The position numbers were made by a program, and so were the translations under genes. From Odiellus spinosus (lineage: Eukaryota; Arthropoda; Arachnida; Opiliones; Phalangiidae): DNA of 64,000 bases. The notes beneath the pieces were generated by a model, which searched no databases, was not told the DNA's origin, and worked only from the letters and a program-made list of their open reading frames with translations. The first letter of the stretch is position 1, and each line of letters starts with the position of its first letter. Location: NCBI GenBank assembly GCA_963920705.1, contig OY987228.1:18918565-18982564 (forward strand). The letters run 5' to 3'. Positions 54,901-64,000 of the stretch are shown in pieces.

Positions 54901-57900
54901 TGTTTTTTAAAGAGATTGGTATCAAATATCTAATTTTTTGCAGTTGGAATACGATATATTTGACCTTTATTACAAAGATACGTGGGAGAAAAACTTCAGG
55001 AAAATAAATAATCAATTGAATAATGTGAAATTGGGTTTAGGCAAATCGATTATCGTAGTCCCTGAGAATGAAGATTTGGAAAAATTGTTATTAGTCGTGC
55101 AAAGACTACGCGCTGATAGTTTATCTTTAAAAGGAGATGAAATTGGAGAGTATATTGGACTTATGAACTCGTTTGTGAATGAGGTAAACCTTGTTTAAAG
55201 CTTCAATACCAGTTAAAGGGATGATGAAGATAAGGGATATGTTATTTTTAATCAATTAGGATAGTTTAAATTAGTGATGATGCTAAAGTTTCACCAATTT
55301 TGAGTCTTTATAATCGATACTGTGACTTTAGTTTTCAGTTTAATATTTTTAATTTTACAAAGAAATTGACGTTAAACACAACCAAAAATTTTTGTAAAAT
55401 ATTGGTATTTGATTTATAAATTATAGCTTATTGGTTAAAATATCGGAAAACTCAAAAAGTTAATAATTTTGGGTCCTCAGACTCCACACAAAGTTATAGG
55501 AATTAAAACTCTAATTAAAATGTCCGAATATTTGAGCACACGCAAGCTTTAACTATTGTAATTGATTTAATATAACACTTGCCTTCATTATTCCCATAAA
55601 AAATGAAATTATAATTTATATTTCAGGTTTCATATCTACAAAATCTGGTTAAAAATCAACCTATTGACTATTTTACTCGTAAAAATCTCCCAGATTTAAC
55701 TAGCTATTTATATTGGCTACACAGTGTCATTCATTTAATTGAGATCTCTCGAAATCAACTCTTAAAATCAGAAGCCGTTATAAATTCGCCAAAATGGAGT
55801 GACGTGAAATCTCACGTAGAAAATGTTCTATCAAATTTAAACACCCTGAAATCTGACAGGTTTATTCAATGGCAGAAATTGGCCGAGGCTAATTTACCCA
55901 AAATGTTTAATCAGAATTTATTTATTCAATTTGAGCGGGCTAGTATCGATATTTCGACTTTACGAGATAGTACCTTGTTACAAGAAGTAATTTTGAGTCA
56001 AAATAAGTTTATTCAAGTCAATTATCCGGCGCAACTCAAAGAAATCATGTTTCAAGCAAAATCTGTTAGGAATTTGGGATTTAGTTTATCGGAATCCTTG
56101 CAAACTGTAGTTTTGTTGGAAAGAGAGGCATTATGTTTTGAAAATGAACTCCGGGAACTTTTGAGAAGATATTCTGAAATGATTTCATATTTTCCTAGTG
56201 AAAAAGTAAAACTTAAGAGCAGGAATTCATGTAGAAATATAGACGGAATGAACAACAGGCTTTAGTGAATGCGTTATAGGCGTTTCTTAGCAGCCCGCCC
56301 ACTTTTACTCCTAACTACTTTTTGATCTCTTCATCAGCAGGGGGAAGCGTGTCTCTCGTTAGAAACGCCATCAAAACATAAATTTAAGAGAGCCAATAAA
56401 ATTTCTATAAAGTTGGGACACTCCATGGAACTATGAATCAGTAAAGGCAATATGTTGATCATTCCGTCTATATTTACATATGAGTTCCTGGTAACAGTTC
56501 GTGAACATAATTCGCTCGTGTAACTGAAATATTTTCATATTAGGCTGAAATTGTTCAACCTATTTTCAAAGGAATTGATCATGTCATCAAAATGGGTTGT
56601 AAAAATATGACTTGGGCTTCTATATCCATACCAGATTATATCGAAGAACTTAATATGGTTAGTTAATGGTTCTTCGCAATGCAGAGATCACAATGAAGAC
56701 TTTAAATTTAAAACTAATGTTCACAAATTAGGTTGTAGTTTCAACTTCAGTCGTGGTTGAAAAAACTCAAAAAGTTATGTTAGACTTGGAAAATAGCCGA
56801 AGTGCCTTCAATACAGCTAACCTTGTTCAAAATAATTGTTCCAAAGCTTTCCCAATTTACAAGGTAAATCCAAACAAATCAGTAAATACGCAAAACATTA
56901 CAAGAATGCAGAGTTACAAACTTCCTCCAGAGGGGTTTTTATAGACTACTGGTATCTTAAGTGTTTCTCACGATCTTTTTAGACCATAGAAGAAAGACGT
57001 GTTGAAAATGAACTTGTAATTGAGCATCTTCTGAAGAATTATAAAAGCGTATCGTATTCTTTGATAAAATTGGAAAGTTTAATTCATAAAAGTGAAACTG
57101 GTTGTTGCAAGGAGCTCAAAAGTTTTTACTATCATTGGGAAGAGATAATATTGAAAGAATTGCTTCAAATGGTTAAGACCAATTTATCAAATTTCTTGAC
57201 TATGATTTCATCGTCCAAAGATTTTTTTGAGATTAAACTTGTTCTTAAAAACAAAGATCTTTCGTTTGATCCTGGCCTATCTGATATTTTGAGATCGGTT
57301 CTATTTACCGTAGTAGATATTGTTAAGAGGTAAATTACCCTTATTTTAAATGAGGGTTATCTCGGGTTTAAGCTATTAAAATATTCTTATTTTCAGCACG
57401 GAGAAATTTTCTAGATGGTTGAATGGAATGTGCGTAACTGCTCAAGAAATGTCGGATGAAAATATTGGTGACATTTCAACTCAATTTTCTTTTTACTCTG
57501 ATGTATCTCAAGATGCGCAAATAATATCCATTTGCAAAACGATAGAGAGTACCCTCTGCGCTAATTTAGACTCCATTCAGCAGTCCGTGAAGAAATTGGA
57601 GATGTTTAAATTTTTATGGGCGCTCGATTCGTCTTTAAAGTGTCAGCAATTTTCAAAAGATGCTTCAAAATCTGCTTACTACCAAAATTTTCGATTTTTT
57701 GTTTCACTGAAAAATAAGGTATGTTATAAACTTAGAAAATTAGGCTTAACGAGTACTCGTTTGAATCGAATAACTCATGAGTACTTATGGATATAATTGC
57801 GATTATGTATGGCGAGTACTCAGTAAATAATCAAATTCCGAGTATGCATAACGAGTACTCGTTCGACCTACTTTGGTAAGTACTAGAAAGCTTAAGACAG

Positions 57901-58527
57901 CCAAACTCCCATGTTATATACACCAGTAAATATTAGCATAATCCTAATAAAGACATGTCAAAAATATTTTAATTTTTTAGCTGGCAGAAATGAAACCCAA
58001 CCAACAATTTGGTTGTTTAACCCTTTCTCTCGATAACTTTTTAAAAGAGACAAAATCATTAGTTAACAAGTGGATTAGAGAGTTGGGATTTGTACTGTAT
58101 GAGGGGGTGGAAATAAACATTTCCGCCCTTTATAGTCAATTAAAAGTAAGATATCTTTATTTCATCAGATTTATAAAAAAATTATTAAAAAACCTACCGG
58201 TCTTACAGGAAATACATAAAAACCTAAACATAGTTGGAGATACGGAAGATAATTTTAAAATTATTACCGAAACTATCAAAACCGTATCAGGCATGATTGG
58301 AAAAATAGATACGGCTCTAAAAGATTACGAGGAAAAATTACAAGTTTTATCGCAGTTTAAAATTGGGGTTAGTCATGTAAAATCTGTGGGTGGAAATATA
58401 ATTTAATCTATGCGTAATTTATTAGGTTAACAAAGAAAGTATGACGAGACTACGTAAAGTATATGATTTATGGCAACAAATATTGAAATCGTGTAAAATT
58501 TTAAGTTCGGTTTTATTTATTAGATAA
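51923..58527 (+). CDS. Dynein heavy-chain tail protein lacking the motor (1302 aa)
   Basis: Seventeen exons: 51923-52151, 52226-52390, 52554-52633, 52696-52905, 52972-53034, 53468-53680, 53746-53988, 54047-54247, 54599-54880, 54944-55183, 55627-56205, 56544-56657, 56732-56863, 56983-57329, 57397-57718, 57981-58367, 58426-58527. All are GT-AG and the joins keep one frame. The protein starts like axonemal heavy chains (VKWFRDVV), has an acidic insert (about 68-157), then VIYFIALDKP (about 180), EELVSFWEVQFEETN (328-342) and IRLIWTISREYNN (421-433), which are DHC_N1 landmarks, and later tail segments such as FKFLWALD. It ends KSCKILSSVLFIR, about where the linker (DHC_N2) would begin in a complete chain of over 4,000 residues. 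No linker, P-loop or AAA+ sequence follows before SNAP29, 169 bp on. The tail normally dimerises and binds intermediate chains. It may be a split gene, a stand-alone tail, or a truncated duplicate. I cannot assign the outer/inner-arm class. No clear AATAAA after the stop. Confidence 0.85.
53097..53390. mobile_element. TTAA-flanked MITE, copy 2 (dynein-tail intron 5)
   Basis: TTAA on both sides. Ends AGGGAGAATGCAGTCTGATA and the complement (CTGTATTCTCTCT). The inner AAGTAGGCTTAACAAGGATC is shared with the copy at 60,717. 294 bp, non-coding. Confidence 0.85.
54284..54560. mobile_element. TTAA-flanked MITE, copy 3 (dynein-tail intron 8)
   Basis: TGCAACCTGACAACAA at the left and TTGTTGTTTGGTTACATTCA at the right are the family's sub-terminal repeats; the right side keeps CCT|TTAA, and the left tip is truncated. 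Inside is a further inverted pair (GTAGGCACGCAACCTGA and TCAGGTTGCGTGTCTAC; CGCGCCAAGCTC and GAGCTTGGCGTG), suggesting a nested insertion. Confidence 0.75.
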
Positions 58528-58696
58528 TGTAAAATAATACAGAGTTATTGTTTGTTTTAAATTGCCGCCCTTTTTTAACCTTTGTATGATGCTGCCACCG
58601 TGTGGCGGAAGTTTCAATATAAAAAATCAATTGAGAATTATTCAATGGCTGTTGTTAGTTGAGTTAATTTCTTGCTCTGTCAAGAAGTGATTAAAT

Positions 58697-61600
58697 ATGG
58701 ATAATTACAGTACAACAAAGCCCCAGAAACCGTTTAATCCGTTTTTAGATGACGATGAAAACAACGAAGTCGACGATTTTGATTTTTTAAATCATCCTCA
58801 ACAAGGTAGTAGTGGTTATATGTTAGGCGATAATGATAAGCCTAACCAAGAATGGGAGCAAAAACGAAGGCAATTATTGGAAGAAAGGAGACAGATTGAA
58901 GAAAGGACACTTATGAGCACCAATAAATCCTTGGGCTTAGTCTACGAATCTGAACAGATTGGAATTCAAACGGCGGAGGTTTGTATAAAAGATATACCAT
59001 ATATCCCTGGCTTCTGTAAGCTGCTGAAATGAATCAATTGATTGGTTTAACCAATATTAGGAGCTTATGCGGCAAAGAGAGCAACTAAGAAATACGGAAT
59101 ATAAAGTTGATGAAGTCAATGGAATGCTCAGAACCAGTCAGAAGCATTTGAATGTTATGAAAGTACGTTGACTTTTGCTTCCCACATGATTCACAAGTGC
59201 AAGATATTAATAGAGGGTGCAAACTGTTTATAAATACCTCAAAATGACGCTAATTAATCCATTTATAATTAAATGAAGAAATGATAATATCCATAAATTA
59301 TTTGGTGTATCTCTTGTTAAAGATTGAAATCGGATAAATTTAGAGCTAGTGGCTCGCGTGATTAGCCCTTTTGTCGTACTCTTGATACCAAAGACCCAAG
59401 ATATCAAGAGAACATTGGAATGTCAGATCAAGTAGCTGAAATAAAACGTGGATATTTAATTTCTTAGAGTAGTAAGGGACTGTAATCTCTCATAAAAACT
59501 CTAAACCTCATACGTTAAATGGGACTGTGTGAACTTTTTACTTAAATTCACTTTTCGACCTTGAATAATGGAGTATTATAAATTCCAGAGTATATTTGGA
59601 GGAATTAAAAGCTACTTTACCGGCGCAACCCCTGAAACTGACGCTAGCAAATCTACGGCTTTTGAAAAACCAGAATGCCCCGCTTCCAGTAAACTCCAAA
59701 ATGCAGTTACTTTGTCCAGAGAAGAAACAGAATATGCCCAAAGACAAGGCTATACTCACCCCGCCTTGAAAGCTCGTGGTTTGGATACCTCTGGCTTCAA
59801 AAACGCTTTAGAAGATGAGAATGACGAAGATGAGAAATTTATGCAGGGTAGATCCGCTGCTTCTAGTCTCGATTTAGGATATAGAACTCAGTCTGCTATA
59901 ATTGAACAGAAGTTGGATGAAAATCTCGGTAAATATTGTTATTTATTTTTTTAAATAATTCTAATTCTAACCATGCTCGAGAAATGTTATATTTTCTAAA
60001 ATATTTCAATTTTTTGAACCAAAATAGCTAAATCTTCTTAGTTTAGACCAGGTCATTTAAAACAAATCTGCAATTATATGGTAGTTTAAAATTTGAATAT
60101 TTATCTCTCAAAATCAATGAAATCAAATTTCTAAGCAAAATTCATTGGCCAATCACCATTAAAACAGAGTTTGAAGCCAATTAAAAATTTGCGGTAACCA
60201 TGGCAATGCTCCCCCAAAAGCTAACCCTTCCAAAGTGAAATTAGTCCAGAATTAGGCTTAGCATAAAATCAATCAGAAAGAGCTTTTTCTGAAAATGAAA
60301 GTGAACAATTTTAGGGTTAAAAGCTATAATAATATCGTTTTTGCTTCGGTAAATCATTTTATCATAGTTCTCGTTTATCTAGAAACTAACTGGTGTAATT
60401 AGTTTATTTTGAAACTCCCTTAGCTTACTTGACTAACCCTGTTCCATGATTGGCTATTGAATTGCTTTTCAAAATGACCTTTTATTCCAACTAATTCAAG
60501 AGGGTCCTAGACTGCAAGCTATTTTAGAATAAAAAAAAATTACTTGATTTAAGAGAGATTGTTTATGCTAGGGTTTATAGGTTATCCATGGCTTATTTAA
60601 TATTTTAGTCTGGGTCATTCAACTGAAAATGTTTTTTTCATAAAACTCGTAATCTTACATTCCTAGCTGTCTTGTTGTTCAATATTTTAGGATTTAACCA
60701 AAATAATTTTATAAAAATGGAGAATGAAGCGATACACATGGATTTTTTATTTATTCCTTATTGTTTAAAAGACATTTTTCATTAAAAAAATATACAAACC
60801 GATAATAACTTACTTGGAAAGTAGGCTTAGCAAGGATCTATAAAGATTTTGCTATATCTTTTCGTTAAAGTGCTTCAGACCAATGAATGAAGCTTGCATG
60901 TTAGTTTGAAATGTTTAAAACATGTTCTTTTCACTTTATTGGCCAGAGGCGGTTTAATGGCAAGACTTCAAACTATCCATGAATCCTTGTTAAGCCTACT
61001 TTCTAAGCAAAAAAATAGATTTCTAGCTTAAATTTTGTTTGTAAATTAATAATAGTGAATTATTTTTATTTAAACACAATAATCCTTTTAATTCTGGCTT
61101 CATTCTCCCTACAAAAGGAGAAATCTTACGGGTTGGATATTTTTGCCTGCATATTTGACGTCGCCATTAATTTTGGTTTTGAGGCCAAAAACTAATAAAT
61201 GGATTGTATATGATCAATTGGCATGAAAATCAAATAAGCTGGCATAATTTTGACATTTACAAGCCAACAGGCAGTAAACCATTAAAGGGAGAATGCAACC
61301 TAACAACAAATGATTTTTTATCGATTCGTTATTGTTTAAATAGGCCTAATCCACTAGTGAAAAAAATTACGAACAAATATTAAACTAGAAATAAATTTAA
61401 AACTTACCTGGAAAATAAGCTTAGTGGGATTCATGGAGATCCTGATTACTTCGCGTATAAGGTCTAGCAACCAATCGAAAGTCACGTGGAGATCTCTCGT
61501 GAATGACGGGCCTTTGCTCATTGGTTGCTAGACTTTACAAGGAGGCAATTCAGGATCTCCTACTAAGCCTATTTTCCTGGCAAGTTTTAAATATATTTCT

Positions 61601-62543
61601 AGTTTAATATTTGTTTTGTAAACTTTTTATTGGTGGATTAGTCCTATTAAAACGTTAAGGAATCGATAAAAAATTACTTATTAGGTTGCATTCTCCCTTT
61701 AAAGCAAATGGCATGTTCCTTACAAGTACGCTTTTCCTAAACACAGTAGATTACTTTCATGCATGGCTGAAGTCAAAATAATCTATTCAAAACCATCATT
61801 TGCCTAAAGTTTTTGTTGAATTAGGTTCTTGATTGGTTCAAATACGTTATTAGTTATTACTCTTACCTCTTGCATCCTTCCTTATACACTTCTTTTCATA
61901 AAAGTGAATAGTGACCGTAATGGCATTGAAATGCTGTAACATTTTATTTTTAGATATGAGATTTTTGCGTGAAATATGAAATGACAGCTTAAAAGGTCTT
62001 TAATTTGAAATCTAGCCAAAATTTGATATAGAAATTCGTTTTATTTTAAAAATTGGCCCAAAAATATCAAAACTGTATAAGATTATTTACTATTTCCATA
62101 CAATTTGATTGACAGTTATCTCAGAATTTATAAGATGTTTGATAGGAACATTGTAAAGCTCTAAAAATAGCTTTGAAATGATAAAAACTGCTAACCCTGG
62201 GTGGTCACTCCAGAGAGAGAGAAGGGGGTCTGTACAATATTAATATTTCCGAATATAACGCTTGTTTCCGTAACCTGCTACTTTTCTTCTCACTAATGTG
62301 AAAGACAACGTAGACACGTCGCACTTGAGCAAAGAGTTTAAAACCTCTTGCTTTTATTTTACTTTTAATAATTTAGGTGAAATGGGTGCTGGATTGAGTC
62401 GACTGAAACATCTAGCAATAGGACTAGGAGATGAAATAGAGGATCAAAATACTATGTTAGAACGTTTAGCTGATAAAACTGAAAGAGCCGAATTAACTAT
62501 TCGGAATCAAAACCGGCAAATTGGTAGAATTTTGAAAAAGTAA
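58697..62543 (+). CDS. SNAP29: SNAP29-like Qbc-SNARE
   Basis: Four exons: 58,697-58,978, 59,061-59,162, 59,589-59,928 and 62,377-62,543; 296 residues. The N-terminus has an NPF motif (14-16) followed by an acidic patch; NPF in vertebrate SNAP29 binds EHD-family EH domains. The Qb SNARE coiled coil spans about 55-130, with its zero-layer Gln in REQLRNTE; the KSIFGGIKSYF segment follows, as in SNAP29. The linker is polar and lacks the palmitoylated cysteine cluster of SNAP25, so it is probably soluble. The Qc helix occupies the last 65 residues (MGAGLSRLKHLAIGLGDEIE), with the zero-layer Gln in EIEDQN. SNAP29 pairs with syntaxins and VAMPs in endosomal, autophagosome-lysosome and ciliary trafficking. 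Intron 3 (2.4 kb) holds two TTAA-type MITEs. A poly(A) signal AATAAA is at 62,674. The start follows the dynein-tail stop by 169 bp. Confidence 0.95.
60717..61110. mobile_element. TTAA-family MITE, copy 4 (SNAP29 intron 3), old
   Basis: Ends GGAGAATGAAGC and GGCTTCATTCTCCCT. The sub-terminal arms ACTTGGAAAGTAGGCTTAGC and AAGCCTACTTTCTAAG mirror each other. The flanking TTAA is lost, so this copy is degraded. Confidence 0.75.
61286..61698. mobile_element. TTAA-flanked MITE, copy 5 (SNAP29 intron 3)
   Basis: 413 bp with TTAA on both sides (61,282-61,285 and 61,699-61,702). Ends AGGGAGAATGCAACCTAACA and the complement (TTAGGTTGCATTCTCCCT). The whole element folds back on itself (GGTCTAGCAACCAATCG and CATTGGTTGCTAGAC at the centre). 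Best-preserved copy of the family. Confidence 0.92.
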
Positions 62544-62673
62544 AAATTTGAAGGAAAAAAAGAGTATTATATGGCGAAATTCGAAGGATTAATATATATA
62601 GTTTATTACACACGTTCTGTTAACGTTTCGTATGTAAAATTTTATTTTTATTCATTTCTTAACAGACAAGAAA

Positions 62674-62679
62674 AATAAA
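62674..62679 (+). terminator. Poly(A) signal of SNAP29
   Basis: AATAAA 131 bases after the stop codon, in the right orientation and spacing for the mRNA 3' end. Confidence 0.6.
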
Positions 62680-62799
62680 TATTGAAAGTTAACCACGAAT
62701 AAAATTAGTTAAGAATTTTTTGACGAGCGTTTTGAATTCTAATTATATTCTATAATATGCTTAAAGATAAAAAAAAAACTCCGACTAATTTAACGACGT

Positions 62800-63731
62800 T
62801 TAGTCATCAAATAAGACTCGAACAATTTTGTCAGGACTCTTATTTATGACGATAATGTTATCTTTCAAAGTTATGGTAATTTTGGATAATTCTTCCATTT
62901 GAGGATGATCCCGATCGTCACACCCTAAACTAGCGTTTGGTTGCTTAGTACTTGATGTTTTGCCTAAATTATGTTGCGTTTCATTAGACAAAATTGTCTT
63001 TCCAAAGATGATTTTAACTTCGGGTGAGAATGAGTCATCGGCGGAGCAATTATATTCTTTATTCTCTCGAAGAAACTTAATCCTATTTTCGTGATCTTCG
63101 TCGCGTTCTTTTAAGAGTTTCAAGATCTCTCGTTGTTCTCCTAAATCGTAAGGATCGTTGTAAAACGTCACGGGAGGCCAATTAAGTTCCGCTTCCTCTG
63201 TAGAGGTATCTTGCTCAACGTCGGGAAATTCGCGGGTGTTAAATTTAGCGCCGCTTGATACGTATAGTTCAAGAGGTTCGTTTAAGCAATTTGATTGGTT
63301 ATCCGAATCTTTTAACGATTCTTTTACGCAGTCCAATTGGACCTTCGTGACAGATGGTACCAGGGCCTTAGAAACAATCTCTTCTTGATTTTTCGGATGT
63401 TTCGAAACCTTTAAGAAAGAATGGGTGGTGATTTAAAGAAAGCGAATTAAAATATTTCCAACTTAAAGAAACGGAAGGTTTAAATAAGGAGGGGACCGGA
63501 AACGATTATCGAATCTCTGTTATTACAACAGCTGTTGTAATAATTAAAGCTTACTTTTAATCCGCGGTGTCTGTCTTTCTTTTCTCGTTTTTCCGCGGCC
63601 TCCAATGTCGGGGAATCGTAATTATCTCTTTCGAATACGGATTTGGAATCTTGATTAACAGTTTGGTGGCGAATCTTACGATCTCGTTGGGCGTTAGTCT
63701 TGTTAAGGCACCCGTAATAATGATGAACATT
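62800..63731 (-). CDS. Unrecognised polar protein, last two exons (partial)
   Basis: The last exon is 63,408-62,800 (202 codons plus stop) after an acceptor TTAAAG|GTT. The preceding exon is proposed at 63,731-63,555 (acceptor GAACAG|AAT, donor AAA|GTAAGC). The phase-0 join gives 261 residues, continuing beyond the right edge. The product is very polar with Asp/Glu/Lys/Asn-rich stretches, a short predicted coiled segment (EQREILKLLKERDEDHENRI) and a C-terminus of KIVRVLFDD. I recognise no domain. In the upstream exon an alternative frame starting MFIIITGAL is also open but runs into a stop before the donor. The gene converges on SNAP29 with about 250 bp between stops. I am confident the last exon is coding, and less sure of the upstream exon. 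Confidence 0.5.
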
Positions 63732-64000
63732 CTGTTCAAATGGGAGGAAAAGGGAGGGAAATATTAATCTTACGAAAAAGAAAGAAAAACCGCTTTCCGT
63801 GATTCTTATAATCTCGAATTTTTAGATTATAATTGAAGATAAGGAGACAAGTATCGAATGTATAATTTTTAACGATAGGAAAGTGTCATTAAACAATGTT
63901 ATGGAAAGCTAATTAAGGAGTCTTGACACCATCCCCGTTGACTAAAAACACTAGAGGTCTTTTTTATTTCGAATTAATATGGAAACATACGTAATTTGAT
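63732..64000. other. Right edge, probable intron
   Basis: AT-rich with no exon seen. It presumably belongs to the minus-strand gene that continues past the window. Confidence 0.35.

Noticed and set aside
58146-58168. A 23-bp GTAAG...CAG micro-intron in dynein-tail exon 16
   Set aside because: Too short to be spliced, and removing it shifts the frame into an early stop; reading through keeps dynein-like sequence.
60190-60210. X-box-like GTAACCATGGCAAT in SNAP29 intron 3
   Set aside because: One base off consensus, mid-intron, no promoter context.
63557-63739. Alternative frame starting MFIIITGAL in the exon at 63,731-63,555
   Set aside because: Hits a stop before the donor; the polar frame joins in phase to the next exon. 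Not fully excluded, because an earlier donor (ATC|GTAAGA) exists.

Overview
This is metazoan nuclear DNA. It is AT-rich, its genes are split by GT-AG introns, and it carries an animal COX6A, an animal SNAP29, an axonemal-type dynein heavy-chain tail, a Ras-family GTPase and an alpha-arrestin. Nothing in it lets me name the phylum. There are no bacterial features.

Layout. Positions 1-25,800 are gene-poor and full of repeats. The only coding sequence I can support there is two exons of an alpha-arrestin (minus strand, 15,686 down to 11,835) and one THAP zinc-finger exon (minus strand, 11,119-10,928). From 48,632 down to 25,881 runs a four-exon Ras-like GTPase on the minus strand. Its introns of about 13.6 kb and 8.3 kb hold most of the window's repeats, including a complete Ty3/gypsy retrotransposon (28,192-33,251). 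The right end (50,109-63,731) is gene-dense: COX6A (+), a 17-exon gene encoding a dynein heavy-chain tail without a motor (+), SNAP29 (+), and the 3' part of an unrecognised gene (-). The three plus-strand genes are separated by only about 240 and 170 bp.

Mobile DNA. The Ty3 element has a 1538-codon gag-pol frame, matching 174-bp LTRs and a 5-bp target duplication, so it inserted recently. Several non-autonomous inverted-repeat families can be told apart by their target sites. A roughly 340-bp family with CAGA...TCTG ends and 7-bp duplications has seven copies, plus a related 418-bp element. A TTAA-flanked family has five copies, four of them in introns of the dynein-tail gene and SNAP29. A TA-flanked family has three copies, and there are several single foldback elements. 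Five minisatellites and one alternating array of about 175-bp units add more structure.

Most notable: the dynein heavy-chain gene reads cleanly from an N-terminal start through the whole tail (1302 residues) and stops where the linker and AAA+ motor should begin, with SNAP29 starting 169 bp later. An RFX/X-box-like palindrome lies 66 bp upstream of its ATG, which fits a ciliary role. A perfect X-box match also lies upstream of the Ras-like gene. All splice joins were inferred by eye from frame and GT-AG signals; no search or alignment was run.
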